This document shows, one piece after another, positions 1 to 8,972 of a DNA stretch of 64,000 bases. Numbering within the stretch: the stretch's first letter is position 1; the number at the start of each line of letters is the position of its first letter. The position numbers and the translations under genes are program-made. Source of the DNA: Mantamonas sphyraenae (Eukaryota; CRuMs; Mantamonadidae); NCBI GenBank assembly GCA_026936335.1, contig JAPMXV010000006.1, positions 248,001 through 312,000 on the forward strand, given 5' to 3'. A model generated the notes under the pieces. The model was not told the DNA's origin. It worked only from the letters and a program-made list of their open reading frames with translations, and searched no databases.

Positions 1-2
1 GC

Positions 3-632
3 AACTACGAATCCGTGTTTGACGACTTTGCAAACGCGTTCGTCGACCCCTACGCCTCTGGCGAGGACTTTGACACGTTTGATGAAGATGAAGTGGAAAA
101 AACATGGAACCATCTGGTAGTGGTATCTGTGGGATCGTACAAGATCAGCATCGTGCCCACACTGGACGACTTTGATCGCTTGGACGCGTCTGTGTTTGCG
201 CTCTCGCCCGACCTGGGTAAGGTGTTGGCGGAGCACTACCCCAGCGGCTATGCGTTCCTGGCATGCGTGTTCACCGAGGGTGGCAAGATGCACCCCGTGG
301 CGTACGAGCATGCACGCAAGGAGGAGGCAGAGCTGTTTGTGCCTACGCATCACGAGCACGGCGACGGCAACCAGTCAAAGGCACACTGGGACCACAGCAT
401 CTACTGGAGCTTTGGGACGGGCAAGGCGACAGAGACGGACAGCACGGCAGCAGAGATGGTGAATGGGCTCAAGGTGGAGACGGCATTTGCGACGACCAAG
501 GTCGACTGGAGCAAACTTCCAGAGACGCTGGTGCAGCCGAACCAGGCCACCGACTTGTACCGTCTGGAACTCGAAGGCATGCAACCGAATGTGGATCTGT
601 TTCTGGAGGCGAACGTGGAGGCGATTGCATGA
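3..632 (+). CDS. Conserved-looking hypothetical protein, 5' end outside the window
   Basis: The frame is open from the first complete codon at base 3 and ends at TGA 630-632, so the start lies upstream of the window. About 209 residues are visible. The sequence is globular, with little low complexity. A block around residues 40-60 is rich in beta-type residues (motif SYKISIVPTLDDF). A histidine-rich stretch follows (MHPVAYEHAR, then FVPTHHEHGDG and HWDHSIYW), which could bind metal, but this is only a guess. No signal peptide or membrane segment is visible in the part present. I do not recognise the family. It converges on the F-box gene, with only 44 bp between the stop codons. The first in-frame GTG at 15 is not proposed as a start. 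Confidence 0.6.
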   Translation, partial: NYESVFDDFANAFVDPYASGEDFDTFDEDEVEKTWNHLVVVSVGSYKISIVPTLDDFDRLDASVFALSPDLGKVLAEHYPSGYAFLACVFTEGGKMHPVAYEHARKEEAELFVPTHHEHGDGNQSKAHWDHSIYWSFGTGKATETDSTAAEMVNGLKVETAFATTKVDWSKLPETLVQPNQATDLYRLELEGMQPNVDLFLEANVEAIA

Positions 633-676
633 TTGGTGAAAGAAGGGCCGACGACTCCATTTTCCCTCCCCCAGGC

Positions 677-1318
677 TCAATAGAACGCCACCAGATCGTC
701 GTTGTACACATGGTCACCCCGCACATCCCCACGTGCGGGTTTCTTGCCCTTGGGATTCGACCTACGCTCTTTGTAGTAGGCGCGCCACTCGTGTTTTGTC
801 TTGGTTTCTGGTTCCCAAGACGTCACAAGCTTCTCCACGACCGTATGCATCTCTGGCATGCCATTCTCCTCCAACAGACGCTTCTTCCAATCTACTTTGC
901 GCTCCTGTGGCATGGGTGGGTGGATGCCCGGGGAGGGGAAAGGGGGTCAGCACCACAAACACCGTATTGAGAATCCCGCGGATTCGCTCGAGGCGTTCTC
1001 GAACCCCACCTTGCGAGTCGGCTTCTTTGGCCTGTCTTCTGGATTGTGCCACACGTGACTTTGGTACTTGTGGAACCAGGTTTCGTTGTCAGCGGCGCGG
1101 TCGTACCAGGTGTGCGAGACCTTTTGCATCTGGAGCAGGGACTTGGCGTCGAGAAACGGAAACAGATTCAGACGCAGCACACGCTTGGGCAGCTCCGCCA
1201 CAAAGTCCACCTTGTGGGTTGAGGTGCGAAACACGTCTGTGTCCACCCAGTCTGCCAGACGCCCCTTGAAGACGATGGGCTCGTCGTCATCGTCGTCGTT
1301 TTCACCCTGTACATTCAC
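677..1318 (-). CDS. F-box protein, two exons; N-terminus uncertain
   Basis: Exons are 1318-1010 and 904-677, joined across a 105-nt GT-AG intron (905-1009) that keeps the frame. An F-box lies near residues 40-80: a leucine-rich stretch (LPKRVLRLNLFPFLDAKS) is followed by LLQMQKVSHTWYDRAADNE, the usual pattern of an SCF-ligase adaptor that binds Skp1. The second exon adds a basic tail with WRAYYKERRS, and the protein ends VYNDDLVAFY. The start is unresolved, because the first codon of this frame at 1318 is GTG and no ATG precedes the F-box. A different frame begins with ATG at 1470 and encodes an acidic peptide of 51 residues that ends at TGA 1317-1315. An unrecognised upstream splice or a sequence error may join the two. 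No substrate-binding domain is evident. Confidence 0.6.
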
Positions 1319-1515
1319 GGCGCTTCCTCTTGCTCCTCTCCTTCCTCCACCTCCTCCTCCTCCTCCACCTCGGTCGCCTCCTCCTCAAACCAGTGCTCCC
1401 GCGCATACGCTTCGAGTTCTGCGGGCGAGAGAGCGCTGAGATCAATCTCAAGTGCGTCCACCTCACCCATTGGCGTTCTCGGTTGGTTGGCCTCGACGGC
1501 GCTGTGCTCGTCTCG

Positions 1516-2751
1516 TCACACAAACACATTCTCCCAAAAGCTGACCCCGTTGAGTGTTTCGTCTCTGCACAGCAGCTGGATGCTCTCTGCGTACAAGAGC
1601 TGCTCCTTGGCAAGTTGCAAGCTGGTGTCCCATCTCAGGGCAAGCTGGCGTGCGGTGAGGGGTCCTTCCGCCTGGATAAGCTGCAGAAGCCGCTGTGCCA
1701 TAGCATCATCGTCATACTCGGCCATTTCCACGACCAGGACGCCGCTGTCGAACGTACGAAGGCGCAGGGGCAGGTCCAGCTCGTCAAACAGCAAACACGC
1801 TCGATGCAGATCGTCCGGCGAGATGAGTTCGGTGCCACGCACGCGATTGATCACACAGTACATGTCAATGAGGGTGATGCGTCCTCCTGTGTTGCCCAGA
1901 TACGGCACCATGATGTCTGACAGTTGCCGTGCAAGCTGAGTCAGGTACGAATTCCCTGCCAGCTCGCGTGTCACCAGGGAGCCCACACCCATGCTCAGAA
2001 GCATGTTGCGCAGTTCTTTGGTCTGTTTCAGTTCTGCTTCCGACGCGTCGCCCTCCTCCCCGTCCCTATCTGCCACGCTGCGGCTGATCCGCTCGGCCAT
2101 TTTGATCATGTCCTTGGCGTTGCTCATCAGAGCCTCCAAATCCGAAAATGCCTCTTGCAACATGTCGTTGTCCATTTGTGTGCGTTGTTGCCTGGATCGA
2201 AGGAGGCCGCCGACGCCCGCTCGGCTTGTGTTGACCCCCTGTTCGGCGGAGCCCAGGGACGAGGCACCCTCTTGGGTCCCGGACGCCGTTTTGCCTGCGT
2301 CCGAAAGCCATGCTTCGCCCGACAGACACCCGTTGAGCTTTTCCAGAAAGGCGGGTTGGCCCCCGTTGCGGAAGCTGAGTTTGACAAAGAGTGGTGCGTC
2401 GCCGGAGCCGGAGGAGGAGTTGCCGGTGGCCTTGGCCAGCCATTCGCTCTGCAGGTTGACAATCACCTTGGGATGTGAAAAGATGCCAAAGCCAGCCCAC
2501 GACTCGACGTTGTCGACGGCTTGCAGGTTGAGGGCGATGGCAGTGGCTGCTGAAGCGGCTGTGAGGGTGCCAATCCAAATCACCCTGTGTGTGGTCAGGT
2601 GCACCACGCCCTCCTGGTACACACTCTCGCTATCTCCGTCGTACAACGAGACTCGGTCGCACACTTGCACCTCATGTTCATTGTCATATAGCATCGGACG
2701 GCCTGAGCTGGTCAATTTCACCGCCCGAAAGCCAGCTGGCAGGTCGGCCAT
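1516..2751 (-). CDS. VPS36: VPS36, ESCRT-II subunit
   Basis: A single exon of 411 residues starts at ATG 2751. An in-frame ATG at 2784 would add 11 residues. The N-terminal 110-130 residues form a GLUE-type (PH-like) domain, seen in YQEGVVHLTTHRVIWIG and the later VKLSFRNGGQPAFLEKL; in this family it binds 3-phosphoinositides and ubiquitin. After a low-complexity linker comes the EAP30 winged-helix region: helical AFSDLEALMSNAKDMIKMAE, then LLSMGVGSLVTRE, then the strongly conserved LPLRLRTFDSGVLVVE. ESCRT-II acts on endosomes in sorting ubiquitinated membrane cargo. The length is close to human VPS36 (386 aa). It lies tail-to-head behind coilin: the upstream ATG overlaps the coilin stop codon by 8 nt, while the ATG used here lies 25 nt after it. 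Confidence 0.9.
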   Translation of the reverse strand: MADLPAGFRAVKLTSSGRPMLYDNEHEVQVCDRVSLYDGDSESVYQEGVVHLTTHRVIWIGTLTAASAATAIALNLQAVDNVESWAGFGIFSHPKVIVNLQSEWLAKATGNSSSGSGDAPLFVKLSFRNGGQPAFLEKLNGCLSGEAWLSDAGKTASGTQEGASSLGSAEQGVNTSRAGVGGLLRSRQQRTQMDNDMLQEAFSDLEALMSNAKDMIKMAERISRSVADRDGEEGDASEAELKQTKELRNMLLSMGVGSLVTRELAGNSYLTQLARQLSDIMVPYLGNTGGRITLIDMYCVINRVRGTELISPDDLHRACLLFDELDLPLRLRTFDSGVLVVEMAEYDDDAMAQRLLQLIQAEGPLTARQLALRWDTSLQLAKEQLLYAESIQLLCRDETLNGVSFWENVFV

Positions 2752-2776
2752 AGGTTTCGAGTTTGCCTGCTCGCAC

Positions 2777-3292
2777 TCACGCATGCTCGTCATCCTCCCT
2801 GTCAAAGTCCAATGTACGTGCCTCGAGCTCTTCCTCGCGCTGGGCGAGCTTCTCAATGATGAGCACCTCGGCAGGATGCAGGACGACGCGCAGATCGAGG
2901 AGCGTGTTGCGTGTGGTCTGCCAAACACGTGCGCGTGCCTCGTCCTTGGCAAAGGCAAACACGAGTTCCAACACGCCGCCTGTGTCGGTGCCCACCTGAC
3001 GCACCTTGGCGGCTTTAAACCGCGACAGCTCGGGTGTCGACAGCTCGCTCAGCGTCAGCTCCTTGAACGCGATTACAGACCCTTCCTGGAGTGTCATGGC
3101 ATCGTGGGTGAGTGAGTGAGGGGATTGGGTAAGGCGGTTTGGGGAAACGCACGTGTCTGTGTGCCCTTGTGCGCAAGCTCAGTAGAAATTTACATGGTCC
3201 TCGTTCATGTGGTATTTCAGAACAGGTCTGTGTCATGATGTTTTCTCATCCTAGCAAGGCAGTGGGCATCGGCACGGCATGCAACAAAAGAC

Positions 3293-3329
<37 letters not shown>

Positions 3330-4670
3330 ACAACATACCTCGACGTCCTGGTCGTCCTGGAGCACGGGGAGCTGTTCCAGATAGCGTTGGGTCCAGCCCT
3401 TGTTGAGGAGCTCCTGCTTTGGCTGCGTCTGATCACTGCTGCCTGTGTCTGCTGCTGTGGCATCGTCCAGCAACCCCGCGCGTGCGCGTGCCTTTTCCTG
3501 CTGCGGTGTCCCCGTCCAGTACCAGTGCTCGTAGTACTCCACAGGCGGGCCCTTGCGTGTGTATGTGCTTGCGTTGATCATGAAGCTGCGATGTTGGTAC
3601 CTGTCCTTGGCTGCGAGAGCGCGTGCTCGTTTGTCCTCTTTGTCCTCCTCGTCTTGTGCACGCTCGTGCTCTTCCTCCTCTGCCTCGGCGGTTTCAAACA
3701 CCGTGTACTGGCCCTGTGGTGCGGCATAGTTGCCCTCCTCTGCATTTTCCTGCTGCTCCTGCACGGGTTGCTTCCTCTTGCTTTGTTTCTGTTGCTGCTT
3801 CTGTTGCTGCTGCTGCTGCTGCTTGCGGGCCCACTTTTTGTGTGGTCCCGCGTTGGCCCACGAGATCTTCACCACCTCTGCCCGCTTGGCATTCTCTGCC
3901 ATCTCCTCTGCAGAAGCCTCAAATCCTTCGTCCCGCCCGCGCACGTACCGAGGCCCCGCCGACCCGATTCGGTCTGGAGTCGCAAGCACTTTCGGCAAGC
4001 CGTACTTCAGGAACGCTCCCAGCGATTTGGTTCCATACAACACACTCGGCTGCTCTTCTTCTTCTTCTTCTTCTTCTTCTTCTTCCTTCTCTTCCTCTTT
4101 CTCGTCCTCGTCATCGCTGCTGCTGTCGCTGCTGCTGTCACTGCTGCTGTCACTGCTGCTATCGCTGCTGCTGGCGCTGTTCAGCCGGCGTCGCTTCCCC
4201 CGCTGCCCTCTTTGCCTCGGCTTCTTGACCCGTTTCTCGTCCGTCTCGCTCTCACTGCTGCTGCTGCTGCTCGAGCTGCTATCACTGTCACTCTCGCTGT
4301 CACTGCTCTCGTCGTCCTCCTCCTCATCCTTCTCCTCCTCCGCTTCCTCTTCCTCGTCGTCTGAAGACGAGGAACTGTCCAATGCAGCATCCTCCCGGGT
4401 CCGCTTGTTTTGGCGCGTGTGCACCTGTCCACCGACGTGAACGGTGTCGCCGTCGCGCAGCACCTCGATGGGCTCGTGTGTGGGCAACACAAAGCCGTCC
4501 AGCGAGAGCAGCAGGTCGACGTGTGTGTCGTGTGAAGCGACGAGGAACATGCGCTGCACATGCAGCTGCAGTTCCGCCACCGTGCTCACCTGTCCTGGCA
4601 CGTGCAGCCACACCTTTGCATGTTTCGCCATGTCCCGCAAGGGCACATCAAACTCCACGCGCAGACGCAT
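2777..4670 (-). CDS. COIL: Coilin (p80), Cajal-body scaffold, two exons
   Basis: Exons are 4670-3339 and 3085-2777, giving 546 residues (human coilin has 576). The N-terminus is the ubiquitin-like self-association domain of coilin (RLRVEFDV, then WLHVPGQVSTVAELQLHV and LDGFVLPTHEPIEVLRDGD). The middle is a long Ser/Asp/Glu/Lys-rich region with runs of Glu and Ser-Asp and nuclear-localisation-type basic patches (KKPRQRGQRGKRRR). The second exon carries the C-terminal Tudor-like domain, starting EGSVIAFKELTL, as in animal coilins (GDIIAFK). The 253-nt intron begins with a (GT)n run. Reading through it gives a false C-terminus of Val/Cys repeats, and the last exon looks like a separate small gene until it is joined. 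Divergent from EFCAB11 with 55 bp between start codons. Confidence 0.85.
3294..3331. repeat. (CA)n microsatellite in coilin intron
   Basis: About 18 uninterrupted CA units lie just inside the 5' splice site of the coilin intron. Read in the gene's sense (minus) strand this is a (GT)n run shortly after the donor. Confidence 0.9.
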
Positions 4671-4725
4671 CCATCAGAATTCACGTGGTTTGGCCGTTTG
4701 CTTCGCGTTTTTTTTGCTGCCGCCC
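4671..4725. promoter_or_regulatory. 55-bp divergent promoter region, coilin / EFCAB11
   Basis: Only 55 bp separate the two divergent start codons. The interval contains a CACGTG palindrome (4683-4688) and a run of eight or more T residues. Both genes' initiation signals must lie here or inside coding DNA. Confidence 0.4.
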
Positions 4726-5581
4726 ATGTCGCATTCTTCCGTCACCCCATTTTACGAATATGTGCCCAAGCAACCACGTGAGTCTCCGTTGGACTCGCTC
4801 CACGTCGGCTCCTTCTCCTCCGGGGCTGCCAAGTTTGGCTATGCCACAGCGTACCCGTTTGCCCCGCACGCTCTGCGTCGCACCACCTCCAAGATGCGAT
4901 CGCAGATCAAGGAGAGCTTCCATGCGTTCGATTCCGACGCAAAGGGCTTCCTCAACCGCAAGGACTTTAAACTCGCCACCCTCTCGCTGGTCGGCTACAA
5001 ACCTACAAAAGTCCGTTGCTTTGCGCGCGACTCAAGAAAGCGCCATCCCCGTGCTGACACTCTCCTCCCCAAACCCACCGCAGTACGAAGTGACACGCAT
5101 GCTGCAAAGCACGGCGGACGGCATCAAACAGATCTACATCCAGGAGCAGACTGGGGACATCTGTGTGGATCTGGCTCTGTTTACGCGGCTCATGGAAGCG
5201 AAGCTGGTCACGCTGTACGACGAGGAGGAGATCCGGCAAATGTTTGCCGTCTTTGACGACACCTTTAAAGGATTCATCACGCTGGACGACCTCGAACGCG
5301 TGCTCCAGGACAATGCCCACTTTCTCCTCGACTCGGACGTCCTCATGCAGATCTTCAGCGAGATCGACCGCAACCAGGACGGCCGCATCTCCTTCAGCGA
5401 GTTCCAGTGGCTCATGCGCTGGTCCGATAGCACACAGGACGACAACGACGACGACGCCGACATCGACGACACTGGAAACAGGTCCAGCAGCAGTGGCAGT
5501 GGTGGTGGCGCATACGGTGGCAACCAATCGACGACGACCACGACCACTGCAAAGGATGTCCGATTCCGAGGTGTCGAGTGA
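4726..5581 (+). CDS. EFCAB11: EFCAB11-like EF-hand protein, two exons
   Basis: Exons are 4726-5010 and 5084-5581, with a 73-nt intron (donor GTCCGT). The EF-hand core matches the human EFCAB11 pattern: AFDSDAKGFLNRKDF followed by LVGYKPTK at the exon junction, then FAVFDDTFKGFITLDDLE, then a canonical calcium loop DRNQDGRISFSE. Only this last loop has the full set of acidic ligands; the first two are degenerate. An acidic Asp run and a Ser/Gly/Thr-rich tail follow, absent from the short human protein. The function of EFCAB11 is poorly known. The final 26 nt of this frame also encode the first residues of RSPH1 in another frame. Divergent from coilin. Confidence 0.75.
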
Positions 5582-6460
5582 GAATCTGGCAGAGAAGCTG
5601 GGGGTGGGTTGCGTGTGGGGGGGCAGGGTTGCTTCTTGGGGAGTAAATTATCGTTGCAATTGTCTGTTGTTGCTGACACCCTTGGCGGCAGACGTACGAG
5701 GGAGAACGCAACGATGCTCAGCAGCGCCATGGCAAGGGCCATGCGGTGTTGCCCAACAAGGACGAGTACGAAGGTAGGTGGCCAAACGACGTCCTCTCAC
5801 GCCCACACGTGGCTTGTCTCTTGCCATGATCATGCAGGACACGGGAGGGAGATGTGATGTGCTTGTGCTTTGTGACCGTTTCCCAACCTGGGCCTCTTTT
5901 CGGCGTCGCCACAGCCGCAACATACGCTTACACGGACACGCAACTCGGACCACGGGGATGTGAAAACACTGTGTGCAGGCGAGTATGCCAACGGCAAGCG
6001 CAACGGCAAGGGCAACTATGTGTTTGTGGGGGGAGCACTGTACGAGGGAGAGTACAGGGAGAACTTGCGGGAAGGCCAGGGCACATACAGGGTGCTCAAG
6101 GGCGAAGAGACGGTGGTGGCCATGTACGAGGGCAAGTATCGTGGGGGCCGTCGTGAGGGCTCGGGCACATACACCTACCCGAATGGCGACACGTACACGG
6201 GCGACTGGAAGAACGGCAAACGCCACGGCACAGGCACATACACGTACGCGGACACAGGTGCCACCTATGAGGGTGACTTTGTGCGTGGCAAGCGCCATGG
6301 CCAGGGTACATTGACTCTGGGCCCCACCGTGTACAAGGGTGCCTTTGTCAACGACCAACCCGCCGGCGACGGCACCTTTCTCTTCCAGGACGGCTCGCTT
6401 GCCCAGGATGGCACCATGGTCAACGGCAGCTGGGTTTCTGGGGATGTCCGTGCGCAGTGA
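5556..6460 (+). CDS. RSPH1: RSPH1, radial spoke head MORN protein, three exons
   Basis: Exons are 5556-5603, 5692-5773 and 5979-6460 (203 residues). The start MSDSEVSSENLAEKLG followed by TYEGERNDAQQRHGKGHA matches the N-terminus of animal RSPH1, which settles both the ATG and the first splice. At least five or six MORN repeats follow (YEGEYANGKRNGKGNY, YEGKYRGGRREGSGTY, YTGDWKNGKRHGTGTY and others). RSPH1 is part of the head of radial spokes in motile 9+2 axonemes, so this organism very probably swims with a motile flagellum. The long acidic tail of mammalian RSPH1 is missing. The start codon lies inside the last codons of EFCAB11. Confidence 0.88.
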
Positions 6461-6582
6461 CGCGCGACGAGATGCGACGAAGCAAAATCTGCCAAAAAGA
6501 AACCTGGTCTTCATCCACAGCAATCATTCACTTCCGCCTCCCATGGTGTGGCTTCCTCCCTTGCTTTTGTCACGCGTTCCTC

Positions 6583-7725
6583 TTACGGCTTGTTTCCGGG
6601 GTACAAGAAGGAAAACGCACGCCAGACACGATCGCCCCAGTAGTGCTCGTTGTGCATGCCTCCGTTGTCGAGGAAGTACGCCAGGTTCTTGCCCAGCTGG
6701 AATCCCAGAGTCTCCATCTGGTTGCGCACACGGATGGTTTGGGCCTCGTCGTCGTTGTCTGGCCCTGCGTTGCCGCTGTCCAGGTACACACGGATGGCCG
6801 GCGTCGCGTGCGCGGGCATCACCGTGTTGAGAAAGTCCTCGTTGTTCCACCAGAAGCTGGAGCTCATGCAGCCCACGCGTGTGACCTGGTGCGGACGTGT
6901 CCACCCAGCGTAGCAGGAAAGCAGGCCGCCCAGGCTCGACCCAATCGAGCCCACGTTTGACGGATCCGTCTTTGCACGCAGCTGTCCCTTGAGTTCAGGC
7001 AGCAGTGTGTCAAACACAAAGTCCAGATACTTGTCCGCGTCACCTCCCGCTCCCACCGAGCTGTCGTACGAGTACGTGTACTCGCTGGTTCGGTTGGCAT
7101 CGTTGTACGGACCAATCACAACCACCTCCTGCATGTCTCCGTTGAGCATGAGACCATCCAACGTCGGCTGGATGCCCCAGCATCCCAGCGGACAGCACGA
7201 AGAGCACTTGATGCCGTTGTAGAGGTTGTTCCCGTCGTGCATCACCAGCGTCGGGTAGCTTTTGTACCCATTCTCGCCAAACGACGGCGGCATGTACACC
7301 GACACGTCGCGAGTGTCGTTCAACGTCGGCGCATACGCACCTTGGTACACACTGATGGAACCCTGGGTCAGGAAGAACCAGGGGTAGACGGTGGCGTCGC
7401 CCTGCTGCACGCGCACGTTTTCTCCGCGCTGCCACACGGTGTCGTTGAGCAGCACCTTGACCAGGAGCTGGCTGCTGCTGTCCTTTACCTGCACCGCCAC
7501 ACTCCATGTGTCCTCTCCACTCGCCGTCATCTCCACACCCTTGCTCCAGCTCAGGTTGCCGCCCTCTCCGCGCAGGAATACACCTGTGTCGGTGCCCACG
7601 TTCTTTGCCAGCGGGTACTTCACCACCACTGTCAGTGTCGCTGCCATACCGCCTGCAACCAGCATGCCCAGCAGCAGCAGCAGCACGACCAGCAACGTTG
7701 TGCGCATGTTTGTGTGTGGTTTCAT
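6583..7725 (-). CDS. Secreted or membrane-anchored esterase, alpha/beta hydrolase
   Basis: A single exon encodes 380 residues. The N-terminus has a short charged lead and a hydrophobic stretch (TTLLVVLLLLLGMLVAGGMA), a signal peptide or signal anchor. A beta-rich N-terminal domain of about 100 residues comes first (LAKNVGTDTGVFLRGEG). The hydrolase of the enterochelin-esterase/esterase D type follows: SVYMPPSFGENG, YPTLVMHDGNNLYNG, nucleophile elbow GSIGSSLGGL (Ser near 264), acidic residue in YLDSGNAGPDND (near 315) and histidine in GGMHNEHYWGDR (near 355). All three catalytic residues appear present. The substrate is unknown. A cysteine pair pattern CSSCCPLGCWG suggests disulphides in the lumen or outside the cell. 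Its ATG overlaps the stop of DUSP12 (ATGA); a second ATG 18 nt later is an alternative start. Confidence 0.8.
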   Translation of the reverse strand: MKPHTNMRTTLLVVLLLLLGMLVAGGMAATLTVVVKYPLAKNVGTDTGVFLRGEGGNLSWSKGVEMTASGEDTWSVAVQVKDSSSQLLVKVLLNDTVWQRGENVRVQQGDATVYPWFFLTQGSISVYQGAYAPTLNDTRDVSVYMPPSFGENGYKSYPTLVMHDGNNLYNGIKCSSCCPLGCWGIQPTLDGLMLNGDMQEVVVIGPYNDANRTSEYTYSYDSSVGAGGDADKYLDFVFDTLLPELKGQLRAKTDPSNVGSIGSSLGGLLSCYAGWTRPHQVTRVGCMSSSFWWNNEDFLNTVMPAHATPAIRVYLDSGNAGPDNDDEAQTIRVRNQMETLGFQLGKNLAYFLDNGGMHNEHYWGDRVWRAFSFLYPGNKP

Positions 7726-8903
7726 TGTCGACCCTCGCGCACCTGCATCAGTCCACACACCTGCACGTCGCACGAGCACCTGAACCATCCAACTTGAAAT
7801 GTGGCCACCACCTCTTGACAGCCTGGACAGCACACAGGTGTACCCACCACCTTTCGTTTCCTGCTCGACGACTCCAGTGGCACCGTGATCACCACGTCGT
7901 CCTCCGTCTCTGCAAACTCCACAAACCGAGGCACCACGTGTGTCCATCGACAGCCTCCCTCCCGGCTGCTGCCACTGTCCACCACCCCGCAGTACTCGCC
8001 CAACCCTGCATCCTCATCATCTTCCAGCGACACCCATCGGCAAGCCATTCCCTGCTTGCCGTTGCCCTCGTCTCCGCTGCTGCCACCCTTTCCCTTGTTC
8101 ATTTCCTCTTCCAGTGTCTGCAGATCCTTGTCGTCCCAGGGCAGCTTGAGCGTGGATGACTTTGCCGATTTGCTCTTGCTGCGCGCCTGCATGATGGACA
8201 TGTCTGCATGGTTATGCACCACACGTGACCACGGCGCCAACACGTAATTGCAGTGGGTGCATGTCACAGCGTGTCCTTCTTTGTCCACGTCGTCGTCGTC
8301 GTCGTCCTGGACGCCCAGACGCAACACCAATTCCAGATCGTCTCCTTTGCGCTTGCCTTTGCTGTGGCCGTCCACCCACGTGAGGGATTCCACCATGGCC
8401 TGTCCCAACGCCGCACGTTCCGTGTCGCCGCTGTACACTTCGCCAAACACAGCCAGCTGCCAGGCAAAGGAGGCGTTGGGGTGCACGGCGATGCGGCGTT
8501 GTTTGACCCACGCTGCCGCCTCCTGCATGGACATGTCACGGAAGCGGCAAAGGTAGGCCATGACCACAGAGGCACTCCTGCTGATGCCAGCCACACAGTG
8601 GACGAGCACACGTCCTCCGCCTTGCAGGGCGTCTTCAATCCATTGGCTTTCCGCTTCCAGGTGTGGGTACACTGTGCACCACGGCTCATCCTCGATGTCC
8701 ACCCATTTCCACGTCACCCCCTGTGTCTCTGCAATTGCCTGCGCCTTGTCGGCCAGCAGCTTGCGGTCATGGATGGCCAGCACGTGGGTCAGGTCCAACT
8801 CCTCCCACACCCCTCCGTGTGTGCCTGCCTTCATCGAACCCAAGAACAAAACATCGTCCAAGATGGTGGATGGCCATGCATTGCCAAACTTTGTTACGCT
8901 CAT
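7722..8903 (-). CDS. DUSP12: DUSP12/YVH1 dual-specificity phosphatase with zinc-binding tail
   Basis: A single exon of 393 residues starts at ATG 8903; the upstream in-frame GTG is not needed. The dual-specificity phosphatase domain spans roughly residues 10-150. The signature VHCVAGISRSAS has catalytic Cys103 and Arg109, and the likely general acid is in DIEDEP. The C-terminal half holds the zinc-binding region typical of YVH1: THCNYVL in the middle, then CCPGCQEVVATFQVGWFRCSC near the end. In yeast and mammals this family releases Mrt4 during 60S ribosome maturation. An acidic and Ser/Lys-rich linker is longer than in yeast. Transcribed towards the esterase, with its TGA sharing bases with the esterase ATG; GatC lies 69 bp upstream on the same strand. 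Confidence 0.87.
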   Translation of the reverse strand: MSVTKFGNAWPSTILDDVLFLGSMKAGTHGGVWEELDLTHVLAIHDRKLLADKAQAIAETQGVTWKWVDIEDEPWCTVYPHLEAESQWIEDALQGGGRVLVHCVAGISRSASVVMAYLCRFRDMSMQEAAAWVKQRRIAVHPNASFAWQLAVFGEVYSGDTERAALGQAMVESLTWVDGHSKGKRKGDDLELVLRLGVQDDDDDDVDKEGHAVTCTHCNYVLAPWSRVVHNHADMSIMQARSKSKSAKSSTLKLPWDDKDLQTLEEEMNKGKGGSSGDEGNGKQGMACRWVSLEDDEDAGLGEYCGVVDSGSSREGGCRWTHVVPRFVEFAETEDDVVITVPLESSSRKRKVVGTPVCCPGCQEVVATFQVGWFRCSCDVQVCGLMQVREGRQ

Positions 8904-8972
8904 CACTCTGGCCGATTGCACTGTGTTGTGTCAGGCACCCCGCGCACCCGTCCTCGTCCTCACGGTGTGTCC

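Noticed and set aside
2777-3097. A separate 106-residue gene between VPS36 and coilin
   Set aside because: From residue 5 on it matches the coilin C-terminal Tudor-like domain, and a CAG acceptor before the GAAGGG codons joins it in frame to the coilin N-terminal exon. It is coilin's last exon.
3246-3338. Coilin C-terminus made of Val/Cys repeats
   Set aside because: This is intron read-through into a (GT)n microsatellite after a good GTATGT donor.
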